From: Virgibacillus sp. NKC19-3
GTDB lineage: Bacteria > Bacillota > Bacilli > Bacillales > Amphibacillaceae
NCBI RefSeq assembly: GCF_019837165.1
Contig: NZ_JAGYHC010000001.1
Coordinates: forward strand, 2,976,001 to 3,040,000
Length of the DNA: 64,000 nucleotides
Reading direction: 5' to 3'
Position numbers and translations under genes: made by a program. The first letter of the stretch is position 1, and each line of letters opens with the position of its first letter. The notes below the pieces were generated by a model. It saw only the letters and a program-made list of their open reading frames with translations, was not told where the DNA came from and ran no database searches. This document shows, piece after piece, positions 1 through 11,533 of this stretch.

Positions 1-80
1 TCAGCATGTTTTTCCTGTAAACCAGCTGCCTGTAATTTTTTCTTCATTAAAATCTTTAAATCCTGTTTCAATACCAGCAA
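1..80 (-). CDS. Ldh-family (malate/ureidoglycolate) dehydrogenase, N-terminus only
   Basis: This is the first ~26 codons of a leftward gene that runs off the window. A TTG codon at 80-78 lies 8 bases after a GGGAGG ribosome site. The peptide begins MLVLKQDLKILMKKKL and continues QAAGLQEKHA. That helix pattern (K-L-x-x-A-G-L-x-x-x-H-A) resembles the N-terminus of the Ldh/AllD family, which includes ureidoglycolate dehydrogenase and malate dehydrogenases of the YlbC/AllD type. The PucG-like gene nearby would suit a ureidoglycolate role. The call rests on 26 residues and context, so the family is likely and the substrate is a guess. Confidence 0.45.
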   Translation of the reverse strand, partial: MLVLKQDLKILMKKKLQAAGLQEKHA

Positions 81-178
81 GAACGATACCTCCCTTTTAT
101 TAAACTTAATTATATATTGTACGTGAACGTTTGAGTATATGTTATACTAAAAATAAATTAAGTTTAGGAGTTATTCAT

Positions 179-628
179 ATGAAATTTGACGAAATCGATC
201 AAAAATTAATAGAAATACTAGCAGATGACGGTAGAATTTCCTACGTGGAATTAGCTGAGAAAATAGGCTTATCCCGAGTTGCTGTAAAAGATAGAATCAA
301 AAATTTGCAGGAAAAAGGTGTCATCGAGAAATTTACCGTTGTTATTAACTCCGAAAAAGTTGGAAAAAAAGTGTCTGCTTTCTTTGAAGTAGATGTTGAG
401 CCAAAGCAACTACAGCAGGTAGCACAAAACCTAGCGGATAATCCAAATGTTGCCAGTATTTATCAAATGACCGGACCTAGTACACTGCATATGCACGTGC
501 TGGTCGAGGATTTCCAAATGCTAGAAATCTTTATTAATAATGAACTATACGCGGTAGAAGGCATTACCCGTGTAGAAAGCTCAATCATTTTGAAACGCTT
601 TAAAAGTCGAACCGGGTATAAGCTATGA
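179..628 (+). CDS. Lrp/AsnC-family transcriptional regulator
   Basis: A 149-residue DNA-binding regulator that senses amino acids or related metabolites. Residues ~1-60 form the AsnC-type winged helix (FDEIDQKLIEILADDGR, then AEKIGLSRVAVKDRIKNL). The rest is the RAM/ACT-like ligand and oligomerisation domain. The start at 179 is preferred over an in-frame ATG at 131 because AGGAG at 166-170 sits 8 bases before it and homology begins at MKFDEID. It is divergent from the partial dehydrogenase at the left edge and convergent with the PucG-like gene. Regulation of one of these, or of the amino-acid symporter at 2752, is plausible but inferred from position only. Confidence 0.9.
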   Translation: MKFDEIDQKLIEILADDGRISYVELAEKIGLSRVAVKDRIKNLQEKGVIEKFTVVINSEKVGKKVSAFFEVDVEPKQLQQVAQNLADNPNVASIYQMTGPSTLHMHVLVEDFQMLEIFINNELYAVEGITRVESSIILKRFKSRTGYKL

Positions 629-681
629 ATTTTTGCTGTTTGCTGCGTGCACGTCCATTTAGCAAGACTGCCACTACCTTA

Positions 682-1914
682 TTACATGCTTATGGACTTA
701 TCCAAATCAGCATAATATGCTAAAGCCGCTTGCGTAGCGTCCCCACTATTTACATTAGCACCATGATACGTAAGCGTAGATTCTAATGCTCCAAGAACGC
801 GAAGAATATTATTCTTTCTACTGCTAAAGCCCATGGAACCAATTCTCCATACTTTACCTTTTAAGGGACCAAACGCCCCTGCAATTTCAATGCCGAATTC
901 GTTAAGCATTGTTTGACGGACTGCGGACTCACTAACGCCTTTTGGTACCTTTACAATAGTAACAACCGGCAATTTGTTTTCTTCCTCACCAAACAACTCC
1001 ACTCCCATTGCTTGCAATCCTGCAACTAATGCTTTCCCGTGTGCTGTATGACGCTCAATGCGGTTTTCAATTCCTTCTTCTTTAATAACACGCAAACCTT
1101 CACGTAGTGCATATAGCATAGAAGTAGATTCTGTGTGATGATTCAAACGATCCGGAGACCAGTAATCCTGGATTTGACTTAAATCAAAATAGTTACTTTG
1201 AATTTTCCTATCATTTTTATCATCCAATGATAAACCACGCTCTATCTTTTTACGCGCTTGCAGGGTTTCCTCAATACGGGCATTATACGTAAGCGGGGCC
1301 ATACCGGTTGGAGCAGCAAGGCATTTTTGTGTACCGGTGATGACTGCATCCACATTCCACGCTTCCGGCTTAAATTCAACGCCTCCAAGTGTAGCGACAG
1401 CATCAACCACTAGTAAAATATCATTTTCCCTGCAAAATTTGCCCACTTCTTCAATTGGTTGCAAACGACCTGTTGACGTTTCACCATGAACCATAACCAC
1501 TACTTTCGGATCCACCCTTTTAATTTCCGCAATAATATCCTGTGGATCAAACACATTCCCCCATTCCGTTTCTATCATATGTGTTTCTCCGCCGGAACGA
1601 TCTACAATTTCTGTGAGTAAATAACCAAACCGTCCGAAAACAGGAACAACTACTTTATCCCCAGGTTCAATAATGCTTGCTAGTACAGCCTCAATGCCAG
1701 AGCGGGAAGTCCCATCTACCGGAAACGCACGTTGATTCTCTGTTTGAAAGACATAACGCAATAAATCCGAGGTTTCATCCATCAAATTTAAAAATTGCGG
1801 ATCAAACTGTCCGATGATCGGGGTGGACATTGCTCTTAATACACGTGGATCTGCTTCTACCGGTCCCGGCGTCATAATTGTACGTGAAGCTACATTTAAA
1901 TCTTTATATTCCAT
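682..1914 (-). CDS. pucG: PucG-like (S)-ureidoglycine-glyoxylate aminotransferase (class V)
   Basis: A 410-residue PLP-dependent class V aminotransferase. The lysine that binds PLP is K197 in TGTQKCL. The N-terminal MTPGPVEADPRVL and the GTSRSGIEAVL stretch are typical of the alanine/serine-glyoxylate and ureidoglycine-glyoxylate group. Length matches PucG, which moves an amino group from ureidoglycine to glyoxylate in purine breakdown. Q36 and N258 fall where PucG-type enzymes carry substrate-selecting polar residues, though this was aligned by eye. The start has GGAGG just upstream. The likely ureidoglycolate dehydrogenase at the left edge supports a purine/ureide role. The alternative is a general alanine-glyoxylate or serine-pyruvate aminotransferase. 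Confidence 0.75.
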   Translation of the reverse strand: MEYKDLNVASRTIMTPGPVEADPRVLRAMSTPIIGQFDPQFLNLMDETSDLLRYVFQTENQRAFPVDGTSRSGIEAVLASIIEPGDKVVVPVFGRFGYLLTEIVDRSGGETHMIETEWGNVFDPQDIIAEIKRVDPKVVVMVHGETSTGRLQPIEEVGKFCRENDILLVVDAVATLGGVEFKPEAWNVDAVITGTQKCLAAPTGMAPLTYNARIEETLQARKKIERGLSLDDKNDRKIQSNYFDLSQIQDYWSPDRLNHHTESTSMLYALREGLRVIKEEGIENRIERHTAHGKALVAGLQAMGVELFGEEENKLPVVTIVKVPKGVSESAVRQTMLNEFGIEIAGAFGPLKGKVWRIGSMGFSSRKNNILRVLGALESTLTYHGANVNSGDATQAALAYYADLDKSISM

Positions 1915-2751
1915 ATAAATTTCCTCCTTTGGATATACAAATACATATCATATATGAGTTTATTACAAACATGTTCAATCCAGCAGATGCTGTTTACCCT
2001 TTAATGATAATGACTCTTCCGCAAGTCTGTATGAATCATCATACGAGCTTCCGCGTTAAATTTACTTTGCCTAATTGTATGATGTTTAGGTCTTATCACC
2101 AACTTAATCGTAGAATAGTTATTCAAACGGCGTGTAATAGTTTCCAATTTTCTATATCATCTTCATTAGAGTATAAGTGGTAAATAATTACTTGTCATTG
2201 TCTCAATTAAACAAAATTTTTCATGGCATTTGTTTAATTGAGACTAGCATGACATGAACCAAAGATTTCCTATGTAAATGAAGAAATTGGAGGCTAACAT
2301 AACGATAATAAGAATTTGTTCCATCACTGACTTTTCCCCCTTTTAAATGAGGGGAAAAGGTCTACTTCCATTTTTCAAAACTTCGAAGATGCTTGGCAGT
2401 CAAAGGGTTAGATAGGTACCAACTTTTTGGCTAATACGTGTTATAATTGGATTAGATATTATATCTTTGAAGGTAAGGTCATGTTCAAACCAGACAAAAA
2501 AGATGTTCAAAAAACACGAAAGGGGGTACGAAACTCCTTAAAAAGATGACTGCGGTCAGCGCATAGGTGATAGAATAGTCTCTTTGTATAAAAGTAAGCT
2601 ATATTGTCCGATGATAAACTTCATTCCAATACCTACAGAGATTAGCCGCAGCAAAGTGATAACCCTAGTTTCGTGTGCTAATTTGGAGATTAATATCTAT
2701 TGACATTTTCTTAATATTTCTATATCTTTAAAAGTAATTTAAAGGAGGGAT
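1915..2751. other. 837-base intergenic region with hairpins
   Basis: No convincing gene of normal size is seen. The region holds a perfect 16-base inverted repeat (2200-2244), a second C/G-rich hairpin (CTTTTCCCC at 2331-2339 with GGGGAAAAG at 2351-2359), and a possible 22-codon Lys/Arg-rich reading frame at 2481-2549 with a GGTAAGG-like ribosome site. The right end must carry the promoter of the symporter gene. No known riboswitch consensus was recognised, and a glycine riboswitch was looked for without success. Confidence 0.5.
2200..2244. repeat. Perfect 16-base inverted repeat, 13-base loop
   Basis: GTCTCAATTAAACAAA at 2200-2215 is matched exactly by its reverse complement at 2229-2244. 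No T-run follows on either strand, so a simple intrinsic terminator is unlikely. A regulator operator, an RNA hairpin or a mobile-element remnant are all possible. Confidence 0.7.
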
Positions 2752-4101
2752 ATGGTGTTAGACTCGCTGGAAAACATAAGTGGACAAATTAGCGATTTTG
2801 TCTGGGGTTTACCGTTAATTATTTTATTAGTTGGAACGGGTTTATACTTAACAATACGATTAATGTTCTTTACGTTTCGCATGCTACCTTATGCGCTGAA
2901 AATCACTTTTAAGAAACATGATCAAGATTCCAAAGGAGATATATCTCATTTCCAGGCGCTCATGACTTCCTTGGCTGCCACTGTTGGTACGGGAAATGTC
3001 GTTGGTGTAGCAACAGCTGTCGTCGCAGGTGGTCCTGGTGCTGTTTTTTGGATGTGGATTACGGCACTTGTCGGAATGGCAACAAAATATTCAGAAGCCA
3101 TTCTCGGTGTAAAATACCGACAGGAAAATGCTAAAGGAGAAATGTCCGGGGGACCGATGTATTATCTTGAAAAAGGTATTGGACAAAAATGGCTTGCTGT
3201 ACTGTTTGCCATATTTGCCGTCTTTGCAGCGATCTTCGGAATTGGCAATATGATCCAGGCGAATGCTGCGTCAGATGTTGCCAATGACGTTTTCAATATT
3301 CCACTTTGGGTCACTGGTCTAGTGTTCGCAATCCTCGTTGGATTGGTAATTATCGGTGGCGTTAAAAGCATCGGAAAAGTGACTAGTATTATTGTACCGG
3401 TCATGATTATCTTTTATATTCTTGCAGGTTTTGTCATCATTTTTATTAATTTCAGTGAAGTTCCTGCTGCTTTTGGAATGATTTTCTCGGATGCGTTTAC
3501 AGGGCAAGCTGTTACTGGTGGAGCGATTGGAACGGTCATCCAAATGGGAGTTGCCCGTGGACTGTTTTCCAATGAAGCCGGCCTTGGTACAGGTGGTATT
3601 GCCGCTGCTGCTGCTCGTACGGATATTCCTGCACGTCAAGCGCTCATATCCATGACACAAGTATTCATTGATACGATTATCGTCTGTACAATTACAGGTC
3701 TTACCCTTACCATGGCAGATTTATATACATCAGGGGCTGAAGGTGCTGCACTCACTGCACAATCTTTTGAAGCATTACTCCCCGCGGGCGGTAACATCGT
3801 CGTTGCAGTGACACTATTATTCTTTATATTCTCTACCATTTTAGGTTGGGCCTATTTTGGGGAAAAATGCTTTACGTATCTGGTTGGTGATAATCTCACC
3901 ATAACTTATCGAGTTATCTTCGTATTAGCAATCATACCTGGGGCTACACTGTCTTTGGACACGGTATGGAACTTTGGCGACCTTTTCAACGGATTAATGG
4001 CGATTCCGAACCTAGTCGGTTTATTACTATTATCCGGGGTTGTTGTAAAAGAAACGAAGCGGTTTAATGAGTTACGCATGTATGAGAAACAGAGGGGATA
4101 A
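2752..4101 (+). CDS. Alanine/glycine:Na+ symporter (AGCS family)
   Basis: A 449-residue integral membrane carrier that takes up alanine or glycine with sodium. Family hallmarks include FQALMTSLAATVGTGN near residue 65, GGPGAVFWMWI, MSGGPMYYLEKGI and RGLFSNEAGLGT. About ten hydrophobic segments can be counted. AAGGAGGG lies just before the ATG at 2752, and length is normal for AlsT/DagA-type proteins. It is a single-gene unit, convergent with the ilv-leu operon. The upstream gap of over 800 bases suggests separate regulation. Which of alanine, glycine or D-alanine it prefers cannot be told from sequence. Confidence 0.93.
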   Translation: MVLDSLENISGQISDFVWGLPLIILLVGTGLYLTIRLMFFTFRMLPYALKITFKKHDQDSKGDISHFQALMTSLAATVGTGNVVGVATAVVAGGPGAVFWMWITALVGMATKYSEAILGVKYRQENAKGEMSGGPMYYLEKGIGQKWLAVLFAIFAVFAAIFGIGNMIQANAASDVANDVFNIPLWVTGLVFAILVGLVIIGGVKSIGKVTSIIVPVMIIFYILAGFVIIFINFSEVPAAFGMIFSDAFTGQAVTGGAIGTVIQMGVARGLFSNEAGLGTGGIAAAAARTDIPARQALISMTQVFIDTIIVCTITGLTLTMADLYTSGAEGAALTAQSFEALLPAGGNIVVAVTLLFFIFSTILGWAYFGEKCFTYLVGDNLTITYRVIFVLAIIPGATLSLDTVWNFGDLFNGLMAIPNLVGLLLLSGVVVKETKRFNELRMYEKQRG

Positions 4102-4111
4102 AAAAATATGA

Positions 4112-4145
4112 AGCGTCTCCCACCCCACAAAGGGGTGGAACGCTT
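4112..4145 (-). terminator. Intrinsic terminator of the ilv-leu operon
   Basis: The stem AGCGT...CCACCCC / GGGGTGG...ACGCT is followed on the minus strand by a T-rich run (ATTTTTTTATC). It lies just past the ilvA stop and just past the convergent symporter stop. The plus-strand side lacks a T-run. Confidence 0.75.
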
Positions 4146-4164
4146 GCTATTCTTATGACTTCGT

Positions 4165-5151
4165 TCATGCCGAATGGTGTAATTTCTCAGCAAGCCGCTG
4201 GATCTTTGGTAAATTTCCAATATCCATATTCCCACCGCTGACGATAACACCACAATGACGTGACGTTATTTGCTTATGATGTGCAAATAGCGCGCCTAAA
4301 GATGCGGCGCCTGCACCTTCCATTAGTGTCTTATTCCGCTCAAGCATATAAACGATGGCAGATGCAATCTCCTCATCCGTAACTGTTATAATATCATCAA
4401 CGTACTCACGAATCAATGGCAACGTATGTTGACCCGGCTGTTTTACAGCGATACCTTCAGCGATCGTAGAAACGGATTTCGAATGTTTGACATTATGACT
4501 ATGATAACTATCATGCATAGCAGATGCCCCACTTGCTTGAACACCAATAATTTTTATAGCAGGGTTTACATGTTTGGCAGCAACGGCTGCCCCACTAATC
4601 AGCCCTCCTCCACCAATGGGTATCACAATCGTATCAAGACGGTCTTCCTGATGCATCATTTCCATGGCAATTGTACCCTGGCCTGCCATGACATCATAAT
4701 CGTCAAACGGATGAATATAAACAGCTCCCGTTTGCATTTGTCTTTTCATGGAGGCTTCATAAGCTTCCTGAAACGACTCTCCGGTAAGTACAACACTAGC
4801 GCCATAGTTCCGGGTTGCATGAACTTTTGCGAGTGGTGTCTTCTCAGGCATGAATATCGTTGCATGCGCTCCTAATTTTGCTGCAGCAAGGGCAACTCCT
4901 TGAGCATGATTCCCTGCTGAGGCCGTGATAACTCCTGTTTTTAATTGCTCCTCTGTTAGCTGCATTAATTTGAAACTAGCGCCTCTAAATTTAAATGCGC
5001 CCGTTTTTTGTTGGTTCTCCATTTTAAAATAAACATTTTTTTCGAGTAATTTGTTGGTTGTATTTGATGTTAGTAAAGGTGTGCGATGGACGATAGGTGT
5101 TAATTTTTCCATCGCTACACGAACCTTTTCACCTGTTAAGCAATCCCCAAT
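4165..5151 (-). CDS. ilvA: Threonine dehydratase without regulatory domain, probable ATT start
   Basis: PLP enzyme that deaminates threonine to 2-oxobutyrate, the first step toward isoleucine. The PLP lysine is in GAFKFRGA, the glycine loop is IGGGGLISG, and SAGNHAQG is typical of the fold. At about 328 residues it has only the catalytic domain. The C-terminal ACT-like domain of feedback-inhibited IlvA is missing, as in catabolic TdcB, so isoleucine inhibition is not expected. The first ATG is at 5112, but it lacks a ribosome site and begins inside the conserved first helix. Reading upstream in frame gives GDCLTGEKVRVA, and the only codon with a good Shine-Dalgarno (GAGGAG, 9 bases away) is ATT at 5151-5149. 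It is last in the operon, directly after leuD. Confidence 0.85.
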   Translation of the reverse strand: MGDCLTGEKVRVAMEKLTPIVHRTPLLTSNTTNKLLEKNVYFKMENQQKTGAFKFRGASFKLMQLTEEQLKTGVITASAGNHAQGVALAAAKLGAHATIFMPEKTPLAKVHATRNYGASVVLTGESFQEAYEASMKRQMQTGAVYIHPFDDYDVMAGQGTIAMEMMHQEDRLDTIVIPIGGGGLISGAAVAAKHVNPAIKIIGVQASGASAMHDSYHSHNVKHSKSVSTIAEGIAVKQPGQHTLPLIREYVDDIITVTDEEIASAIVYMLERNKTLMEGAGAASLGALFAHHKQITSRHCGVIVSGGNMDIGNLPKIQRLAEKLHHSA

Positions 5152-5167
5152 GGTTTCACTCTCCTCA

Positions 5168-5755
5168 TTATCTTCCTAAAGCTTTTTCATATGCTTCGAT
5201 TTCATCTTCGAGTTTCAAGGTTAAGGCTATTTCATCCAACCCATTGATTAATTTTTCTTTATGAAATGCCGGAATGTCAAAGTGTTCCTCATGTTGGTTC
5301 CCATCGATGATCCGCTGCTCCTCCAAATCTACATCTAAAATCAATGTAGTTCTTTGAGCCCGACGCATCCATTGATTTATCGTTGATTCATCCATTTGAA
5401 TAGGAATAATCCCATTTTTCAAGGCATTATTATAAAAAATATCTGCAAAGCTTGGAGCAATAATAACACGAAAACCGTAATCCAACAACGCCCAGGGTGC
5501 ATGCTCTCTGGAAGAGCCGCAGCCAAAGTTCTCCCCGGTTAATAAAATCGATGCACCTTGGTATGCCGGCTTATTCAATCCGAAGTCGGGACGCTCATTC
5601 CCATCATCATCAAATCGCCAATGGTAAAAAAGAAATTGACCAAACCCGGTTCGTTCGATTCGTTTTAAAAATTGCTTCGGTATAATTTGGTCCGTATCAA
5701 CATTTGTTCGATTTAAAGGGTAAACCAACCCCTTATGTTCCTGAATTGCTTCCAT
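5168..5755 (-). CDS. leuD: 3-isopropylmalate dehydratase small subunit
   Basis: Swivelling-domain subunit that pairs with LeuC to isomerise 2- to 3-isopropylmalate in leucine synthesis. Recognised by LNRTNVDTDQIIPKQFLKR near the start and by GENFGCGSSREHAPWAL in the middle. About 195 residues, normal for the family. Two adjacent ATG codons (5758 and 5755) follow AGGAGG. The second has the better 8-base spacing and matches the MEx(I/L) start of homologues. It follows leuC with only 12 bases between. Confidence 0.96.
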   Translation of the reverse strand: MEAIQEHKGLVYPLNRTNVDTDQIIPKQFLKRIERTGFGQFLFYHWRFDDDGNERPDFGLNKPAYQGASILLTGENFGCGSSREHAPWALLDYGFRVIIAPSFADIFYNNALKNGIIPIQMDESTINQWMRRAQRTTLILDVDLEEQRIIDGNQHEEHFDIPAFHKEKLINGLDEIALTLKLEDEIEAYEKALGR

Positions 5756-5767
5756 CATATACACCTC

Positions 5768-7174
5768 CTAGTTAGGTACACTTGCAAATGTACGAACATC
5801 CACAAAATGACCTTCTATTGCTGCTGCTGCCGCCATTTCAGGGCTTACCAAATGAGTACGAGCCCCATTCCCCTGTCTTCCTTCAAAATTCCGGTTTGAT
5901 GTCGATGCACATCTTCCTTCCGGTGGGACGATGTCATCATTCATCCCTAAGCACATACTACAACCAGACTCACGCCACTCAAATCCTGCTTGTTTAAAAA
6001 TCGTATCCAGTCCTTGCTTTTCCGCTTCCAGTTTCACACTAAATGAACCTGGTACAACAATGGCTCTCACTTCCGGTTTAACCTGTTTTCCTTCAACAAT
6101 TGCAGCTGCTTTCTTAAGATCACCAATGCGTGAATTAGTGCATGAACCAATAAATACATGATCAATGGTAATCGATGTTATCGGCTGATTTTCTTCCAAG
6201 CCCATATACTCTAAAGCTCGCTCGACATCTTCCCTATGCTCGACATCATCTAAACTTGGCGTTGCCCCACTAACAGGTACACACATGCCCGGATTTGTTC
6301 CCCATGAGACTTGTGGTTCTATCTCTGCTGCATTGATTGTTACGGTCTTATCATAAACAGCACCTTCATCAGTTGCCATGTTTAGCCACGACTCGGCCAA
6401 TTGGGCAAAAGCCTCCCCATCAGGCACATATTCTTTTCCTTCTAAATAATCAATTGTTTTTTGATCAGGGCTGATTAAACCTGCTCTGGCACCTGCCTCA
6501 ATGGACATATTGCATACCGTCATGCGACCTTCCATCGATAAATTTCGAATCGCATCTCCTGTATATTCCATGACATAGCCAGTTCCAAATCGCACCCCGA
6601 ATTTCCCAATGATTGCCAGGATTAAATCCTTAGCAGTTACTCCAGGTCCAAGATCGCCTTCTACATGTACGTTCAATGTTTTGGGCTGTTCCTGCTGCAA
6701 AGTCTGGGTTGCTAATACATGCTCAACCTCACTTGTGCCGATGCCAAAAGCGAGGGCACCAAATGCTCCATGTGTGGATGTATGGCTATCGCCACAGACA
6801 ATCGTTTTTCCCGGTTGGGTCAAGCCTAGCTGCGGGCCGATCACATGAACAATGCCTTGATCCGGATGCGCCATATCTGCTAATGGAATTTGATGATCCC
6901 TGCAATTTTTCCTTAATGTTTCCATTTGCTTTTTGGAAATTTGATCTTTAATCACGTCCCTATTTTTGGTTGGAACATTATGGTCCATGGTAGCATAGGT
7001 TAAATCCGGTCGGCGTACCTTTCGATTGTTCAAACGCAGACCTTCAAAAGCTTGAGGCGAGGTTACCTCATGAATTAAATGCAGATCAATGTACATTAAA
7101 TCCGGTTTTCCAGCCTCTTCATGCACGACATGTTTATTCCAAATTTTGGAAATAATTGTTTCCGGTTTTGCCAT
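5768..7174 (-). CDS. leuC: 3-isopropylmalate dehydratase large subunit
   Basis: Aconitase-superfamily subunit that holds the [4Fe-4S] cluster. Cluster cysteines are visible in [13 protein letters not shown] and [12 protein letters not shown], and the [13 protein letters not shown] loop is diagnostic. The start at 7174 ([12 protein letters not shown]) gives 468 residues and follows GAGGAGG by about 9 bases. An upstream in-frame start at 7195 would overlap that ribosome site and is rejected. It works with leuD just downstream. Confidence 0.97.
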   Translation of the reverse strand: MAKPETIISKIWNKHVVHEEAGKPDLMYIDLHLIHEVTSPQAFEGLRLNNRKVRRPDLTYATMDHNVPTKNRDVIKDQISKKQMETLRKNCRDHQIPLADMAHPDQGIVHVIGPQLGLTQPGKTIVCGDSHTSTHGAFGALAFGIGTSEVEHVLATQTLQQEQPKTLNVHVEGDLGPGVTAKDLILAIIGKFGVRFGTGYVMEYTGDAIRNLSMEGRMTVCNMSIEAGARAGLISPDQKTIDYLEGKEYVPDGEAFAQLAESWLNMATDEGAVYDKTVTINAAEIEPQVSWGTNPGMCVPVSGATPSLDDVEHREDVERALEYMGLEENQPITSITIDHVFIGSCTNSRIGDLKKAAAIVEGKQVKPEVRAIVVPGSFSVKLEAEKQGLDTIFKQAGFEWRESGCSMCLGMNDDIVPPEGRCASTSNRNFEGRQGNGARTHLVSPEMAAAAAIEGHFVDVRTFASVPN

Positions 7175-7227
7175 TTCTGAAAACCTCCTCTGCATTATTG
7201 GATTATTCCTGATACTCTGCCTATTTA

Positions 7228-8334
7228 TCAGGCATACATATTACTAATACGATTGCAAACACTTTTCGTCGTCAGATTTTCCAGTACCATATCCGTCATC
7301 TCTTTTGTACTTACCTGCGTACCATCTTTTATTCGCAAATCAGGCGTATGATAACCTTGTTCCAGACATTCATTAACAGCTTCTTCTATTTCCACTGCTT
7401 CCTGTTGGAGCCCAAATGAGTGCCTTAGCATGAGTGCAACGGAGAGAATCATTCCTAATGGATTCACTACTCCCTTACCGGCAATGTCAGGCGCTGAACC
7501 ATGAACAGGCTCATATAGTCCAACACCATCGGAGCGTATACTCGCAGAAGGCAGCATTCCAAGAGATCCTGTTAAAACAGACGCCTCGTCACTTAAAATA
7601 TCACCAAATAAATTTTCCGTAACGATAGTATCAAAACGATCCGGCTGTGTAATAAGTTTCATTGCCGCAGCATCAACGAGCAGATGCTCTACGGTTACAT
7701 CCGGATAATCCTTGCTTTTTTCCTCTACGATCTCACGCCACATACGGCTGGATTCCAAGACATTTGCTTTATCAACAGAAGTTAGGTGGTTCCTTCTTAA
7801 GCGTGCACTTTGAAACCCTTTATCAATAATTCGCTCCATTTCATCACGATGATAATGAAGGGTATCGACAACTACCTCTCCATCTGCGCGGCGTTCACTT
7901 GGATTTCCAAAATAAAGCCCACCTGTCAGTTCCCGAATGATCAAAATATCACTACCTTTGATCACATCTTCTTTTAATGGAGAAGCTTGCAGTAAAGGAG
8001 CGAATCCTTTCACTGGACGGAGGTTAGCGAATAAATCCAGCGTCTTTCGGATCCCCAGTAATCCTTTTTCAGGTCTCAGATGCGCTGGAAGAGTGTCCCA
8101 TTTTTCTCCTCCAACAGCACCAAGTAAAATCGCATCCGCCTCTTGACACGCCGTTATCGTATTATCCGGCAACGGTACTCCGTGATAATCAATCGCATCC
8201 CCACCGATCTTCTGCTGTTGGAATGTGAACGTATGGCCATACTCACTGGCAATTGTATTTAATACCTTTTCCGCAGCTTCCATAATTTCTTTGCCAACGC
8301 CATCGCCCGGAAGCAGAATAATTTGTTTATTCAT
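7228..8334 (-). CDS. leuB: 3-isopropylmalate dehydrogenase
   Basis: NAD-dependent decarboxylating dehydrogenase that forms 2-oxoisocaproate, the leucine precursor. 368 residues, of normal length. Family motifs include [11 protein letters not shown] at the N-terminus, [10 protein letters not shown], the metal/NAD region [25 protein letters not shown] and [14 protein letters not shown]. Lies between leuA and leuC in the operon. Confidence 0.97.
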   Translation of the reverse strand: MNKQIILLPGDGVGKEIMEAAEKVLNTIASEYGHTFTFQQQKIGGDAIDYHGVPLPDNTITACQEADAILLGAVGGEKWDTLPAHLRPEKGLLGIRKTLDLFANLRPVKGFAPLLQASPLKEDVIKGSDILIIRELTGGLYFGNPSERRADGEVVVDTLHYHRDEMERIIDKGFQSARLRRNHLTSVDKANVLESSRMWREIVEEKSKDYPDVTVEHLLVDAAAMKLITQPDRFDTIVTENLFGDILSDEASVLTGSLGMLPSASIRSDGVGLYEPVHGSAPDIAGKGVVNPLGMILSVALMLRHSFGLQQEAVEIEEAVNECLEQGYHTPDLRIKDGTQVSTKEMTDMVLENLTTKSVCNRISNMYA

Positions 8335-8416
8335 AATAAGGGCCCCTCCTCCTATTTATTTTTTAAAGGAAATCGGCTATTATTTCACCGATTCCCACCA
8401 ATCTAAACTCTAACCG

Positions 8417-10997
<2,581 letters not shown>

Positions 10998-11011
10998 CTA
11001 TTTTTAATGTT

Positions 11012-11533
11012 TTATACGGAAAATGAATTAATCTCTGTTACCTGCTTTGCTGGTTGCTGACCTCTCAAAAATGCAGTGACACCTGTTTTTGTCAGTTCTT
11101 TGATTCCATAAGGTCTTAATAATGTAATTAAAGCTTCGACTTTATCCGGTTTACCTGTAACCTGTATGGTTAAGCTATCTTTACTCACATCAATGACAGA
11201 AGCTCGAAATGGTGTAATAATGCCTTGAATCTCCGCTCGTAATGAGCCGCTGCCACCAACTTTTATAAGTGCGAGTTCCCTTGCGACCATTGCCTTATCG
11301 GTAATATCCGATACTTTTATGACATCAATTTGTTTATTTAATTGCTTTGTCAATTGCTCCAGCTTCTGGGGATCACTAACATCAACGACGAATGTCATTT
11401 TGGCTATGCCTTCCGTTTCGGAGCTCCCCACGGATATACTGTCAATATTGAATTGCCTTTTATTCAACATTCCGGTAACTCGGTTGAGAACTCCACTTTG
11501 ATTTTGAACGGTTGCTATGATAATTCGCTTCAT
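11012..11533 (-). CDS. ilvN: Acetolactate synthase small (regulatory) subunit
   Basis: 173-residue ACT-domain subunit (also called ilvH) that activates IlvB and gives it valine feedback. The N-terminal ACT domain reads [20 protein letters not shown], and a second domain contains [17 protein letters not shown]. Its start overlaps the ilvB stop by 4 bases, the usual coupled arrangement. Confidence 0.95.
   Translation of the reverse strand: MKRIIIATVQNQSGVLNRVTGMLNKRQFNIDSISVGSSETEGIAKMTFVVDVSDPQKLEQLTKQLNKQIDVIKVSDITDKAMVARELALIKVGGSGSLRAEIQGIITPFRASVIDVSKDSLTIQVTGKPDKVEALITLLRPYGIKELTKTGVTAFLRGQQPAKQVTEINSFSV

Noticed and set aside
1878-2183. 101-codon plus-strand frame
   Set aside because: Overlaps the pucG start on the other strand, has no ribosome site and no family resemblance.
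2250-2751. Glycine riboswitch upstream of the AGCS symporter
   Set aside because: Looked for because of the gene's function; the conserved aptamer blocks are not present.
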